Part shown: positions 1 to 14,410 of the stretch, in pieces
Position numbering within the stretch: the stretch's first letter is position 1
Layout of the letters: each line of letters begins with the position of its first letter
Origin: Prinia subflava
Taxonomy: Eukaryota > Chordata > Aves > Passeriformes > Cisticolidae
NCBI RefSeq assembly: GCF_021018805.1
Contig: NC_086254.1
Span: 27,341,300 to 27,405,299, forward strand
DNA: 64,000 nucleotides
Reading direction: 5' to 3'
Notes under the pieces: model-generated
What the model saw: only the letters and a program-made list of their open reading frames with translations
Told to the model about the DNA's origin: nothing
The model's database searches: none
Made by a program: the position numbers and the translations under genes

Positions 1-1006
1 CAAGGGCTTTCTGGTGCTGCTTCCAGATGAGAAGAGCAGGAGCTTCTATTGTCCCTACAGCATCAAGCATTGAAGGATGAAAACCATTTATTTTATGGAT
101 CCTTCTATTTGCTATTCAGCCCTGCTCTGCTCAAAGGTGTATTTTCAGTCTGCAGCTCCTGTCCTCAGCACTGGAAACCCACAGCACGTGGCAGCATCCT
201 TGTTTCCTTCCTGCAGGAGATTTCTGTGCTGGGCATGGTGCTCCCCGTGGAGCCTCCATGGCTTGTGCAGAAATCCAGCCCGTGTTCAAGCTGGAGTGAA
301 AAATGTTGCTGCTGTCTGCTCGTGACTTGTCCAGCTCAGGGCTGGCTCCCTGAAAAAGCCAAATCCTGGGAAGCAGAACTTCCACGTCGTGCCCCGCGAA
401 GGTGAAGGAAAACAGAGGATGTGGAGAGTCAAATAATTCTTTTTTTCCTTTAGAAAGGCACAAGGACTGTGCCTCAAGCCATGAGGGATGCTTTCAGCTT
501 GGCCCTTATTTCTCATTTCAATTATAAAAGCAATTTCCATAGTTCACGAGGGGAAAATTTCAGGCACCTTTCGGGAAAAAAAATGTTATGTTTTAGTAAA
601 TGGCTTCATAAAACTTAATAAACATCCATGCAGAAGTTAATTTATTTAAAATTTCTTTAAATCCTGCTCTGCCTTATTGAATTTGTTTGAACTGTAGATC
701 AGGCTGGAGTATATTCATGAGGGCATTTAAGCAATAAGGCAGCACATCACAGTTATTATTCCAGGCCTCCTGTGGGCTGGGAAAGCACAAAGCAGAACCT
801 GAAGTGATTCTGGGCACTCAAGTGCAAAACCCCTCCAGGAGCACAGGCACAGGCATGTCCTGAGTGCTGCAGGGCAGCCAAACCAAGCTGCTGGGGTTGT
901 TTTCTGGGAACAAAAACGTGCCAGGAGAGCCCACAGCAGCCAGCCCAGCCCCCACGGGCTGCCAGCCCCGTCCTGGGCTCACTCAGCCAAATGTCAGTGG
1001 GAAAGG
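1..1006. other. Gene-free sequence
   Basis: No coding exon, RNA gene or repeat family is recognised. The AT-rich block at about 590-760 is low in CpG and looks unique. NTSR1, the expected left neighbour by synteny, is not visible here. Confidence 0.6.
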
Positions 1007-1240
1007 ATCATAGAATCATGGAATCACAGGATGCTTTGGGTTGCAAGGAAACTAAATTATTATCTTATTCTACCCTCCTGCCATGGGCAGGGACACCTCC
1101 CACCAGCCCAGGTTGCTCCAAGCCCCATCCAAGCTGGTCTTGGACACTTCCAGGGATGGGGCAGCCACAGCTTCTCTGGGTAACCTGTGCCAGCGCCTCA
1201 CCACCCTCAAGGAATTTTTTGCTAACTTCTAATCTAAATA
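1007..1240 (-). mobile_element. CR1 LINE 3' fragment, reverse orientation
   Basis: Begins with the inverted CR1 tail (ATCATAGAATCATGGAATCA), then the typical blocks CTGCCATGGGCAGGGACACC, AGGTTGCTCCAAGCCCCATC and CACTTCCAGGGATGGGGCAG. It is truncated at ATCTAAATA. Orientation is given as that of the CR1 element. Confidence 0.93.
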
Positions 1241-3140
1241 GAGATGCAGCAAAATACGTTAAACACCATATCACTGATGATGTAAACCAGCCAAGTCAGC
1301 CAGGACTTTCAGGAAAGAGGAAGAGAAAGGCCAAAAATTTGTAGTGAGTGTTGAAGTGCATGTATGGGTGCTGCAGCCACACCTGGAATGATTTTTGCCC
1401 AGAGTTGTTCATCCTGGAGAAAAAAAAGCTCCAGGAAGATATCACAACCCCTTTCAGTACCTACAGAGGCTTCAAGAGAGGTGGAGAGGGAGTTTATCCA
1501 AGAACCTGGAGTGACAGAACAAGGGGAATTGGCTCTAAGCTGAAGGAGGGTAGATTTAGATCTCGCCAGCACCCCAAAATTTCACAAACATAATGGAGAA
1601 GTACTGGCCATTGTTACCAAGATTTAACAGCATTAGCACACTTCCAACAACCCAGCACACTCCATCCCTTTGTCACTGCAACAGAGCTCTTGTTTTAGGG
1701 ATGGATTTCAGGCACAGGAACTTCTGGGATTCACCCAAGGGCCGCAATGAAATCGTGTAGACCAGAGCCTCAAACCCCAGTGTTTCCAGCAGTCAACTCA
1801 GCTTGTCTTTCCCCTCCCTCAGCATCAGCAGGTAGCTCACAAGCTATATTAAGCCTCCATTCTGAGACACATATTAGCAAAACATGCCAACACTCAGCCA
1901 CTGAAAAGCAGCTCCTCGCTGCTTGTCAGCAACAGCAACAACCTTGTCACAGCACTTGGCAGCTCTCGGAGCGCTCCTGACGGCGCTGTTATCCTTGGTG
2001 TCTGCTCTCTGCAGATTGCAGAAGGTGAAGCTTTGTGTGCTGAATCTAAAAAACACCCAAACAGCAATAAACCCCATTAAATGGGAGCGACCTGGGCAGT
2101 GCCACGAGGAAATCTGTGACACCTGACATTTTCGATGTTTTAGTTGTTCCGTCCCACTGAGAGGCAGCCACGGCTGCCAACAGAGTTATTAGCACAGCTC
2201 CCACACAGAGCATGAATTCTTGCAAAGTTTTGCATTACTGCAATAAATCATTTTTAGTCTTCCCTCAGACCTGCAATTGGAATAAGATTAATTTCTCTTT
2301 ACCATCAACACAAGCATGAATTACCATTTTTCGTGACCAGTCCAGGAAAACACCTTATGTCATGGTTGGTGTTTCCTGACTCAGAACTTCAGACTTAATT
2401 CCTCTCCTTCCTCTGGGCTTGAGCCAGACCAGAGCAAGCAAATGGTACAGGGATTTTAAAGGTGGTCACCAGTGATACCAGAGCAAGGTAGCCAGGTTAA
2501 TCCTCTTGCCCAAAGAAGTGAGCACCCTTCAGGAGGCTGATCTAAGAAAACACATAAACATGAGTCTATAGACTTTTGAGATGAAAGGAAATACAAATCT
2601 GTGGAGCATTTCTGAGCCTTGATGAATGCCCATCTGCACAACTGGTACAAACCTGTTTGCATCTGCAAAGAAACCCAGTTTGTGTTTGTAAGAGACCCAA
2701 TCTAGCTCTGTTTATCTCTCTCTTCTGAGGCTTTTTTTTTCTAAATATCATTTAGCAGGGGAAAATGATGCTGTTCATTCTGTTCACAGCTCCAGTCTTA
2801 AATGCCAGAGGTGTTGATCAGATTAAAACAGAAAACAGAGTTCATAGATTGTGTCTGGAAGGAATAAAGACTCTGGTGCTGATTTTTATTGAATACAGGA
2901 CAATATCTCTTGCTTATTGTATATATTACAATGACGAGGGGGAGAGCTTTTATCACAGCATGGCTCAATGCTTTTTAATATGTTGTGCATCATTTGGAGC
3001 TTGCTGGCATTTGCTTGCAGATTTCACTTTGTATCTTAAAAAGTTTTCATAGAATTTTGGAGAAGGGGAAAAATACATTCTGCCATGCTGCCAGCCTCAC
3101 TCCATGGATACACCACCTCAGTCAGCTCCTCATGACTAAA

Positions 3141-3243
3141 TCCCAGAATGGTTTGGCCTGGAAGGGACCTTAAAAATTATCTAATTCCCATCCCCTGACA
3201 TGGACACCTTCCACTCAATCAGGTCGCTCCAACCTGGCTGTGA
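3141..3243 (-). mobile_element. CR1 LINE 3' fragment, reverse orientation
   Basis: CCCAGAATGGTTTGGCCTGG, AAGGGACCTTAAA and the GACATGGACACCTTCCACT block mark a diverged 100-bp CR1 end. Confidence 0.88.
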
Positions 3244-3881
3244 AGAAAATCTTCATGAAGAGCCTTGAAGAGCAATGTGTTTGTCTTAGAATGGCTGACT
3301 GGTAAAAATTCCTCTTCCCTTGCCTTAGGGTGATATGATCTCTGGGACATCAGCCACGTTGTTATCACTTGATCCCTGGGGAGGATTCTTCTGGGAGAAC
3401 ATTTCATCAATAAGCTTAATGAAGAGTCAGTGTGTGAGTGGCAGCTTTATTCTTCTGGTGAACAGGAAAGCCAAAGCTACACTTAGATGAACATTAAAAT
3501 AAAAATTGGGGAGGGCTGTTTCTGCTCCACTCCTCAGAAAATGCAAAGTTAATGAACCTCTGTACAGGGAGATAGAGGCAGAAAAGGTTTCTGCAGAGAG
3601 CAGATCTCACTTTAGTTTCCCCCCAGCCCAAAAACTCTGACTTTTCTGAGCTCAGCTTTGAGGGAGATGGTGCCACATCAGCTTAGGGTGTAGGATAAAA
3701 GGTACAAAGGATTTCAAATATCTTCAGAAAGTGTGGGCACCATCAGTGCACAGTGACAATTCTATTTGCTCTCTTTGTTTCTCTATACATCACATCATCA
3801 AAAGGATTCACAGACTTTTCCCAGGGAGAGTGTAATTGTGTCAGTAACATCAGCATGCCACAAAAAAACACTGGAAAATGG

Positions 3882-3902
3882 AAAAAAAAAAAAAAAAAAA
3901 AA
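3882..3902 (+). repeat. Poly(A) run, 21 bases
   Basis: Uninterrupted A21. No retrocopy or target-site duplication is recognisable beside it. A shorter A16 run lies at 18983-18998. Confidence 0.9.
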
Positions 3903-6900
3903 GAGTACATTCTGCTCCTGTCTGATTTTTGCATCTTCACAAATCAATCAAAAACTCTTCTCTTCAACCAAAATGTCACTTCCACTTGTTTACAACAATT
4001 CATCCCCCTGTGCTATTCATTTTCCTGGGAGATCAGCTCCAGGGCTTGGGATCTGCCTGTGTCTCATATCCATCTCTCCAGAAGGCACCACAGGGTTTGA
4101 AGATTGGTTGTCTTCATCAGGAGGAAAAGCCTGTTTTCTGTAAGAAGGGGCCATGAGTCACAGCACGAGTTTATGAAACCAATAGACTTCCTCAGAGGTT
4201 GGCACCAGAGTGCTGGAAAATTAGGAGCTGTAGGACCAAAATGAAATGATAAATCACAGGATGTGATGGGCAAGGTGTTTCATTGGAGTGAAAATTTTTA
4301 AAACATAGGGTAAGGTATATTTATTTGAAATTGAGCCTATTTCTTTTGATGCACAAATCAAGTTTCCCAGGAAGGTTTTTAACTGTGCACAGAGAAATAC
4401 AGAATAGGATTGTGATAAAAATGAGGGGGAACAGGGCTGGCCAGATGATCACCCACTGCAGTGGGATGAAGCAAGGGCACAGGTACAACCCTGCTCAGTA
4501 AATCATCTCCTCACCGAGCATCAGGGTAAAGCACAGAAGCAAAGAGTTAACTTTGCTCACATCTCCCAGCAAATGCCTGTTCCCACAATCACTGTCTCTT
4601 TTTGGCCAGAGTCCTGTATTTTTTTAGCTGTTCTCAACTCTCTTGTAGAGCAATTATTCCTAAGTGCAACTGAGGACATTTTCCCTTCTGCTCAGATGAA
4701 ATTTACTTCAATTCAGTTTGGTAGTAGCTCCTCAGAGCACCTAAGGAAATCTCCTGTCTTTAGAGTCTTCCTTGTAGCTACCCAGCAATGGGAAAGCTGC
4801 TAAAACATTTGGGAGAAGAGAGCAGAGGGGGAGAAAGAGGATCAGAGCTGCAGAGGCTGAGGAATGGGACACTCACCTGGCTTGCAGGAGAAAGAGAGAA
4901 GTGGGGCAGCCAGGAGAGAGATAAACACCCAAATCTGGGAAGGTTTTCAGGATTTTCTGCTGCCAAATACAGCTCCAGAGAATGTTAATCTGCATCTTTC
5001 CCTGTACTCACCTTCCCACATTCATATTTTCAATCACAAGTGTTTTCAGAGTCATACCTTCTCTCCAAATATTAAATTTAGAAAAAATGTTCAGCCACAG
5101 ACCCCAAAAATGAGAGTGTGTTTGCTTGGACTGATTTCATCTCCTGTGCAAATACTCACATCTTTCCTTTTATTCAGGATTAACAAGTAGAAGTTTCACT
5201 TGAAAAGCTGTGGTTCCACCTCATGAATGTTTAAATTGAGGATAATTTGTGTTTCTGTTCATATCAAAGTATCTGCTCTATAAAATAGCTTGGGTCAAGT
5301 CTACATTTTTTCCTGTTTATGAGCAGAAATATTTCTGGCTTATTAGTGTTGGGGACAGCTTTGTTCCTTGCTCTGTTTTATTTAGTAAGACTGTAATTTT
5401 AGCAAGATTTTAATACTGAGACTTAAACTACACAAATTTCAAATAAATTTGTTCACTGATCACGGCACAAAAGAGAAAATATTTTAATAAATTGAATATT
5501 GCCTTCTATTCTACTGTTCTCCCATAATAATGTCTTGCAGTCAAAAATACAATTCAAGTCTAGCCATAAATATTCATAGCTAAGAGTCCTTTTTTTCCTT
5601 TAAACTGTTCTGTGCTACTAGAAAGTCTAATGTTTCAAAAGTCAAACACTGAGACCTCATCATAACCAGATGTACCCAGAAAAACCCTGATGCAGAAAAG
5701 TGGATTTCACTTCAAATAAATCATGAGCTGTGGTGGGAACAATGCTGTGTTCTGATGCAGGACATGCCCATAGGTGCAGAGAAATCAAATCCAAGACAGG
5801 CAAAACAGGGATGGGATATGAGCCAGTGGAGCCCCATCCCTACGGGGATTGTGCAGCCACCTGTGGATCTCACCTGAAGAAAAGCTCTCCAGTAAGAAGG
5901 GACCAGCTCCTTTTTAAGCACCACTGTGAAAAGGCCAATTCTAGTTCTGGGTATCAGCCCTGTAACACTTCAGGAGGCCATCAGGGCATGAGCATTTCCT
6001 TCCTCCACGTTCTCTCCTCTCTGCTCCCACCCCGTTTCCCTTTAAGCCACACCAGGAGCTTGCAGCTGGCATCCCCAGGAAGCAGGGGGGGACCAGGGCA
6101 CCTCTGACCAAGGCTCCCACGCTCAGAGGCAGAGCCAGAGGCACTTTGGGCTGTGAGCTCAGTGTTCCTGCTCACACTGGCACAGGCAGGGGAGAGGGAG
6201 GAAGGTGTCTCATAAACCCCGTGACAAATGGGAAGGCAACAGTAATTCAATTACTTTGTGCAATGATGTTACCGAAAAGGATGAAGAACTTAAGTAGATA
6301 ATTGTTTATCCTTTGTTTTCATTGTTGATTCAAAACTAATAGAATTACTTGTGCAGGTGATATCTCAGTTCTGATTCACGGGGGGGGAGACAGCACTTCC
6401 AGTGCCCTGTGAGCTGTTAATTCAACATGACAGGCTTGACCTGAGGACACCAATAATGTTGTCATCTCAGTTGTCTGGTGGCACAAAGCTGAACTTATCC
6501 ATTCTGTCTCAAAGGCTGGGGGAATTCTGTGAATTTGGTGGAAGTGGAAACCTCTCTGGTGACAGCTGTGTACAAGGGGAGCTTCTGTCCTTTTTTCCCC
6601 CCCATAATCATAGCCATGGTCTTCTTACACCTTGATTTCACCACCCAAGTCTTTCCTGTATTTTAGCTCCAGCAAGGGAAGGGATGTGAGCAGGGAAGTC
6701 ACCTGCAGAGTGGGCTCTGGAGCACAGGTAGACAACACAGCTGTGGCTGGGTTGTTCTCTGCTCTGCCTGTCTCCTGCTGCCAGCAGAAGAGAACTGCTT
6801 CCTTTCTCCCCTAATCCTCCCTGTCAAAATCCTCACTCATGCCTTCCAGTTGCTCCTTCCCATATGAGGAGCTGGGCTCATGCCAGGGACCCTCCTTTTG

Positions 6901-9900
6901 AGCAGTCCCAGTCTAAGTCCCCAAACAGCCCCTGCCAGGTCCCTCTGTGCCCAAGCTGCAGCCCAAGCCCCTGTGGCACTGGTGCCAATGTCGTGGCACT
7001 TTCTGAGGAGGGACAGATCACCCCAGCCCTGTGCAGAGCTGCCAGGCTGTTGTTAAAGCACCTGCACATCTCAGGAACAGCACCAGCCTGCAGGCTGGGG
7101 AGTGGATCACAGCACTGCCTCGACAGCACCCAAAGGAAATGATCCCCAAACAAAGATCAGACACAAAATATCAGCTAGGAACCAGAGCTGTGGGATGCCT
7201 CTTCTCACAGCCTCCTCCACTCCTGCTGACAGAAATAAACCTGCTCAGCTGTCACTTTGGAGCTGGAGATGGGCCATGGGGAGGCAGGACGTGTGGGGGT
7301 GGATGAGGGGGAAGGAGTTTTTTTCTCTGTGGAAACATCCAGTTTCACCACTGACAAGTCTGACAGGTGGAAACCAATTAAAAAAAAAATCCTACTCACA
7401 AGTGCCTGGCTCCTTTGGAGAAGTTCCTGAGTTTTGCCCACTCCTCTGTGGCAATTGCTGGGTGCTGACACAGGGCAAGCCTTGTGTGGCACTGCCCTCC
7501 TGCTGAAACAGGGGCTGGGCTCAGGTCTTTGACAGATAAGGGGTGATGTGGTCACAGTCCCTCGTTTGCAATTTTTGTGGGCTCACACATGAACCACCCT
7601 GTTTGGAACAATGCTGCAGAAATGTTGACTGCAGCCTTTTGCTCCCATTTTCCCTGAGATACTGACAAAGCATCTCAGGAAGGCATCAGCTATTTCAGTT
7701 TGGCAAAGCAAGGACAAGGATTAGCCTATCTCCAACATTCCATTTTCTATCACACACTCAAAAGGATCTAAATGAAAGTATCTGTAAGGCAGGTCCTGCC
7801 AATTCATCATCACTCAGGCTTGACATAAGTGCAGAAAATTAGTTCTTCCCCTCCTAGGGTCAAGTTTGAATTTAAACACAAATATTCCGGGGAATCTGCA
7901 TCAGAGATGCTAAACACCTCATAACAGAAGAAGCAGGATAGCAAAACAATGTTATTGTTCAGCTACATTTGCAAAATTCCCATGCAAAATAAATGTGCAT
8001 TAGATGACTGCTGCAGCATCTCTGAATCACAGGCACTCCAATGTTTTAAAATTCCCTCATGAGCTTTGCTCTGCCAGCTACTAAGCAAGTTTCCCCCTGT
8101 ACCCTGAAGAAAGTAAGTGTGGAGAGCTGCCAACACTTTGTAGGGTAAAGCTTTTCCCGAGAAAAGCTTTTCCAGAAAATCAACTCGTTTTTTGTCACTT
8201 CAGAGAAGCCCCCGGAGATCTGAACCCTGCAGGCCCAGACAGAAGCAGTCTGGATTTAATGTTCCAAGAACAGAGCAGGCATCAAGAGTATCAGCTCCTC
8301 CTCAGCTCTGCAGGTTTGGGAAACATCACCATGGGCTCCCTGGTTGTGCTGCACCTCCCAGCCAGGCTGTGCAGTGAACCATCCACGCCTTCCCCAAGGA
8401 TTCTCCTCACAAGCAGGGTAAAACTTCATCCTGAACATCTGGGAGACCTCAGCAAACAGGGTCAAGTGGCCACAGCAGTGCAAAGGGTTCGGGATTTTCA
8501 GTAATCTCAGGAGAAATCAAGTCGCTGTTTCAATTTCTCCTAACTTTAGGACAGGTAGGACAACAGCATTTTGTGACAACACCGACAACACTGTGATTTG
8601 CTCTTTCTTAGAGTATTAAAGTATTAAATTAGCTGTGGAGATCCTACTGAGAGCAACCACAGCAAGCAGCCCCTGGCTTTCCCTGGCTGGCAGCAGAGGT
8701 GTCACCTCAGTGGTGCAGTCTCAGCCCAAGCAGGGGAGCCTCTTTCTCTCCCTCCAGTGCTCTCATCACAGGCTCTTTTTTCTGCAGTGTTTGTTCACCT
8801 CCCAGGATGCTGCCCACTCCTGTGAATTCATTACAGACCTCACGCTTTGGAGCCTTTTAAAACATTTCCCCTTTCATGAGTGCCACTTCTCTTCAAGGAG
8901 CCCTGGTGAGCAAAGTCAACATCCACCCCCAGCCAGGGCTGCAGGGTTGCACAACCCAGCTCACTGCAGAGCAAGGGTCACCAACACCCTGCCCTCATCA
9001 CCAGTGACTATGTGAGGGCATCTGGGGCTGCTTGGCAAATCACCCAGTGAGGCCCCATAACCCCAGCCAACTCATTCCTGCCCTAAACAAATCATCTGTG
9101 GGGTGCTGACTGACAGAGGAGCTGATTTGCCAATGTCTCTTACCCTGCACTCATGAATTTTCATCCCGACACTTCCTCTCAGGACTTCCCCAGAGCCAGG
9201 CTGACTTTATTGAATGTGACAGGAGATAACAGCGCCTTGTAATAATTGTGCTTTTTTTCCATTGTGAAAACTATATAATGCAGCAACCTCCAGCTTGCTG
9301 ATGAGCAGAGGGACACCTGCCTGAGCCACAGGCTGTGATGTGGGCAGGAGAGCTCTGCTTGCCCTCATTCCACCCCACAGAAGGAGGATGACCCAGGAGG
9401 TTGGAGCTGACATCCAAAGCATCTCATGACTCACTTCGTTCCCTCCTGGGCAGCCAAGGAGAAATTAGAATGGGAGCAGAAACACACTGGAGTGCATCTC
9501 CCATCTGAGGGACATCCTGCTAAGAGAGGGAATTAACTAAATGGTTTGCCCTACCTTGTTATTCTAATTTATTCCTAGAGACAGACAGTTAAGAACTGAG
9601 TAATTCCAACAAGGGAACCTTCTTCCATGGGCAAGAAAAAAAATCCTGCCTTCATTTGTGAGACTCAAAGGAATTGACGGCTGAAAAGTTCTCCAGAACC
9701 AAAGGGAAGATTTCTGCCTACATCTGTCTCTCTCACAGGGCATCACCACCATGTGTTAAAAGGACAGGAAATGCAGCAGGTTGGACTCTGGAAGTCTTGA
9801 GAGCACAGGAATGGGACCAACATTGGTTTGAGGTGTGTTGTCCCAGGTGCTGGTCAGCTCTTGGCTGCACAGTGGCTCCCAGCAGTGACTGTGATTCAGG

Positions 9901-12566
9901 CTGCGAGCACAGAAAAAAACAGCTGCACATTTTCTAGCAGAAATTCAGGAATTTTGGCAAAGATTACAGCCAGAGCAGGAAGCAAAATTGCCCTGAATTC
10001 TGCTTCTTGCATAAAACCTCCAGTATAGAAATACCACTATCCTAAAGTAATGCTCACATATTTCATTTCTTCCTTCCAGCCCCATCGTTCTCCAATGACT
10101 TTCAGTCTGCTCCACTTGTAATATTTTTTCTCCAATAATAATGAAATTTCTTCTATTTTTACTAGCCCTCAATTTCCTGCACATGCTAAGTAACACTCTT
10201 GGAAGCTGATACAGGGAGTCCGTTGCTGTCACTTGAAAGCATGAATTAATTAAGGTGCCTACAGCCATCCCTCAGGTGGAGTCCTTGGCTGAGCACAGCC
10301 AAAATGAGACAGTGGAAGGATTACATCTGGAAAAGGGAACATGGATACCACTCCTACAACCTCCAGCACCAAAAAGCTCCAGAAAGAACATGCAGCACTT
10401 CCATGCACACATGTGGAGCATGCCACACATGTAGAGGCACAGGATGAATTTTATGAGATCATGGGAAGGATTACTCAAAAAAATCCCCATGGATTCCTGC
10501 AAAGGCACATGGCAGATTGCTCTTTCTGATTTGTTGTCCAACCCAGAGTTTTGGCCTCTTTGCTTTTCCCACTTTCCCGTTCCTTCCTTGACGTGGTGGA
10601 ATTTCATCTTGATCTCAGGAGGGACTGATGAGCACTGATGCTTTTCCCTCACAGCAGCTCTCTGCACCAGCCTGACAGCAATAAGGCAGAGCACAAGACA
10701 TGTAAAAAGTTTCTGATTTTAGGAAGGTTTCAGACTCGCAGCTGATTCTCGGTGCAGTGATCCGGCAAAACCTTTTATGAAGCTGCATGTGAAGGACATT
10801 GTGTGAAATTACTGTACTACATTTAATTAGCTCTCTGCCTCCTTTTCAGGTCTGCTACACATATATTTCCTTTCTTCCTGTTCAATCAGTCTACAGTGTT
10901 CTTTTTCAACTTGTGTTTTCATTTAGCAGTGTAGCTGATTCTGTAGCTGGTTGTTTACTGAGGAAAGTGGAACTGAGGCAATTTGTACAGGAAAAATAAA
11001 GCCCTTCTGTCCTACAATATGCATTTCTAGTATCAGACACAGACTCTTTCTCGTTCACCCTGTAAACCCCAAGTAGCTGAAATTCCCCCTGACTGCACTG
11101 TGTGAAGCAGGGTTGCAGCTCAGTTCAGATCTGAGCCATTCCTTTCTCCTTGGCAGCATTTTAAAATCTGGAGGAGGCAAACCCCCCAGCCTTCTATCAA
11201 AGTCGTACATCTGTCCACCTTTGGATAGAGAATATGTTCTGGTTCATTTGCAGCTCAATACCACATGCAGCAGAGCTGTGTTAATCCTGCTGTTTGGACA
11301 CTGTATCCTGGTTTGGATTAGCAGAAATTCCTATTCCTGTGCTGGAATGATAATATTCTCAATTGTTTTTTAGTGGTGTTTTTCATTAAACAGGAAGATA
11401 CCTTGGCAGAAGCAGACACAAAGAGAAGCATTAACACAAACATAGCACATCCACAAAGTGATGCAGAAACTGTTGGCAGGAGAGGGATCAGAGGAGCCAT
11501 AACCCAAAGAGCATCACTCAGGAGGGGCTGGGGGAGCAGGGAGGTGGCTGATGAGATGATGTGTGCTATGCAATCAAAGGCAATCAGACACTAATTTTTG
11601 CCATCACGGGCAAATACTGGTTAGCAAAGCATATCCCAGTGGCTTTTCTTACAGCCCTTGAGGCAGCCCAACCTGCAACCATCACCACTGGATGATGGTG
11701 ACATGGGAAATAGTAATATATCATCTCATAAACTGATGGCAAGGAAATTTATGCAGATTTGTTTTTCCTCCACAGTGAAGTAGACATCTGGTCCTCTCAA
11801 AGCTCTCAGTGGCTGAAAAAATAATTTGATGGCCTTTTCCTATTCCTCCCTTCTCTGAGTTTTGTAGGATTTCCTTGAGGTGTAGATTCAACAGCCAAAG
11901 CAGCTCTCAGAGAGCTCAGATGTAAAGCCAGGCTTCCAAAGTTGGAATTTATAAACAAAGGAACAAGTATTTATAGTTCCTTTTGCCAGAATCTTTGCAC
12001 AAACCCTGAGTGTATTTGTTGGTGAGGAAGAGAAGTGAGTCAAGGTAGCAGTACATGAAATTGCATTAATGCACTCTCTTCTTTGCCAACGAGAATTAAA
12101 GCTTGGGGCCAAAGGTCTATCCTTCACCTGATTTTATTATCTGGCCTGGATTTAATTGTGAGCATCTGTTATCAGCTCTGTTCCTTCTCTTCATCAGGTT
12201 CCAGACACACACACACAGAGTCACTCACAAAGCCTCCCCTGCTATTCCAGCTGTCTCCAAAGCACCAGTGTTCAGGGCAGCATCAGTGGATCTGGATGCC
12301 AGAGGGCAGCTTCAATGAAGGTGGACAAAAACACCCAGCCAGTTAAAAACCTGCCACAGTAGAGTCACATAAAGAAATGTTTGATGTGGCTGGAAGGAGA
12401 ATGTGTCCCACCATCAGGGTTTAGAGGATTAGAAAAACATGAGGAAAGGATCTGTTACTGAAAAGCCAGCCTGAGGAAATGATCACCTTTCTGGTTTCCC
12501 CAGTTTTGTCTGCAGGTCTATTTTTTTCTTTGCTTATTTATCACTCAGCTCCATCATGTATTTCCT

Positions 12567-12700
12567 TCCCCAGCCCTGGAAGTGTCCAAGGGTAAGTTGG
12601 ACAGGGCTTGGAGCAACCTGGGACAGTGGAAGGTGTCCCTGCCCATGGCAGATGAATTTTAAGGTCCCTTCCAACCCAAACCATTCTGTGATTCTCTGAG
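12567..12700 (+). mobile_element. CR1 LINE 3' fragment, forward orientation
   Basis: Runs from CCTTCCCCAGCCCTGGAAGT through GGAAGGTGTCCCTGCCCATG to TTCCAACCCAAACCATTCTG and TGATTCTCTGA, the CR1 3' terminus. Confidence 0.92.
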
Positions 12701-14351
12701 TAGTCCTGCTGCCTGCACACAACCCAATTGTTTTGGGTTTTTCCCTCTTTGTTCCCTCACAACCCACTTTCTGAAGTTCCCACGGCAGGCTGGGACCAAA
12801 TGACAGTGAGAATGTGATTCTGTAACATGAAATTTCATGATGAGCCCCTTTTCACACACCCTTCCAAGCACATGAATTCAGAAGTGATTTTGAGAAGCCT
12901 CAAAACAGCACCACTGCCACAAGTTTGTACTGAAAACTGAGGCCAAAGACTCAAAGAGCCTTTATTTATGATTTCCAGCAACTGTTAGTAAGCACAGCCT
13001 AAACTCCACATCCAGACTGTAAGAAAAGCATTTAGAATACATAAATACCCCTGGTCAGTGGCACTGCCTGTGGTACAAATGTGCCTGTAAGAGACCAGCT
13101 TGGAAATCTGGGCCAGAGCCAGCTGAATTCAAAGGATGATTTCCTATCATCTCTGATAGGCTTTGGGATCAGGCCCAGCTTGCCTCAGATCAGGCATCTG
13201 GCCCTTAAATAAACTAAAAGGTTTCTTAGTCTGTGGTTTTCAGTCAGGCTAGCAGCAATATGTTGTGCAAAGAGAAAGCTCTCATGTAATATTCCTTCCT
13301 GGCTAGAGCTTTGTCCCAAATGACAAATTGTTTCCAAATAGATTCACATGATATAATTCCATTATGGATGCTCTGTGCATGTTTCATGACGGGTCTTTCT
13401 AATTTTATAAATCCCTTCCTGGAGCATATTTTCTATTAAGTATATTGATTTATATATGTCAGAAGCCATATGCTTAAAAGAAAAAGACAAACTAAGTTCA
13501 CTTTTTTTTTTTAAGGAGAAAGAAGCAGGAAATTACAGAGAATAACTGTAGTATGTGTAGGTAATTATCTACTGAAAGAAGAGCTAAAACCTGTTCCAAA
13601 ACAAGATCAGGTAGATGGGGATAGATTACCTCAGCATGAAATTAGCCCTTATTTTTTCACCAGAAATGCCCTGTCAGAGATTTGTCTGTTCAGTTGAAAT
13701 CTGGTTTCTGCTCAACTCTGAGGGAACTGATGAAGTATTTGCATGACCTGATGGGCACAGATGGAGTTTTCATCTTGGCCATGCCAGAGAAAGTTGTCAG
13801 CTGTGCCACGATATCTGTGGTCTTGGCTGACTTGATAACCAGAGACTCCTGAGTGTTGGAGGGATCTTGTCAAGCCCTCCTGACACTGCTCTTCCATCAT
13901 GCCCTGACAGCCTCTGGAGTTGGTTATTTCAGTTCTTCAAACGTCCCTCAGCTGCTGCTGTTTCATGAGGAACCACAGGACTCCCAGCTTGGCTCGTGCA
14001 TCACTGACCTGCACTTTCCCTTTCTCGTGCCTAGAAATAAATGTATGCATGAAACCCCTGGCATCAATACCTACAGGATGTGGCTTTGGCCAAGAATTTT
14101 CTGCAAGAAATCCCATTTGTTAAATTCTCCGAATCCTAATTAGAAAAGGCAGTCCCTAATATTTAGTGTTTTTCATGTGTGTGTTTGGCTTTCACGGCCT
14201 CTTCATTCCCAATGGCCCAATAGTTTCTGTCATGTCTTGCTGATAATCTGACTGTGATAAAACCTCTCTGAGTGTTATTAATCTCTTATGTGGAACCATG
14301 TGAGCTTGCCAAAGCCTGTTTCAAGAGCCTTTGAAATCAATTCTCCCACTG

Positions 14352-14410
14352 CAGATGGTTGGACTCGATGACCTTAGAGGTATTTTCTAACCTTAATGAT
14401 TCTACAACCT
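14352..14410 (+). mobile_element. CR1 LINE 3' tail, forward orientation
   Basis: GATGGTTGGACTCGATGACC followed by TTAGAGGTATTTTCTAACC and AATGATTCTAC is the extreme 3' end of a second CR1 subfamily. Confidence 0.85.

Larger units (their letters stand above)
1241..12566. other. Gene-free sequence with one small CR1 and poly(A)/poly(G) runs
   Basis: Apart from the CR1 at 3141-3243 and the A21 run, I see only unique sequence. Open frames are short, overlap in several frames and lack splice-site logic. There is a G8 run near 6380 and an A9 run near 7380. Confidence 0.6.

Noticed and set aside
2765..3052. 95-codon frame with hydrophobic segments, considered as a GPCR fragment (NTSR1)
   Set aside because: No neurotensin receptor motif, no splice sites in phase, and no continuation.
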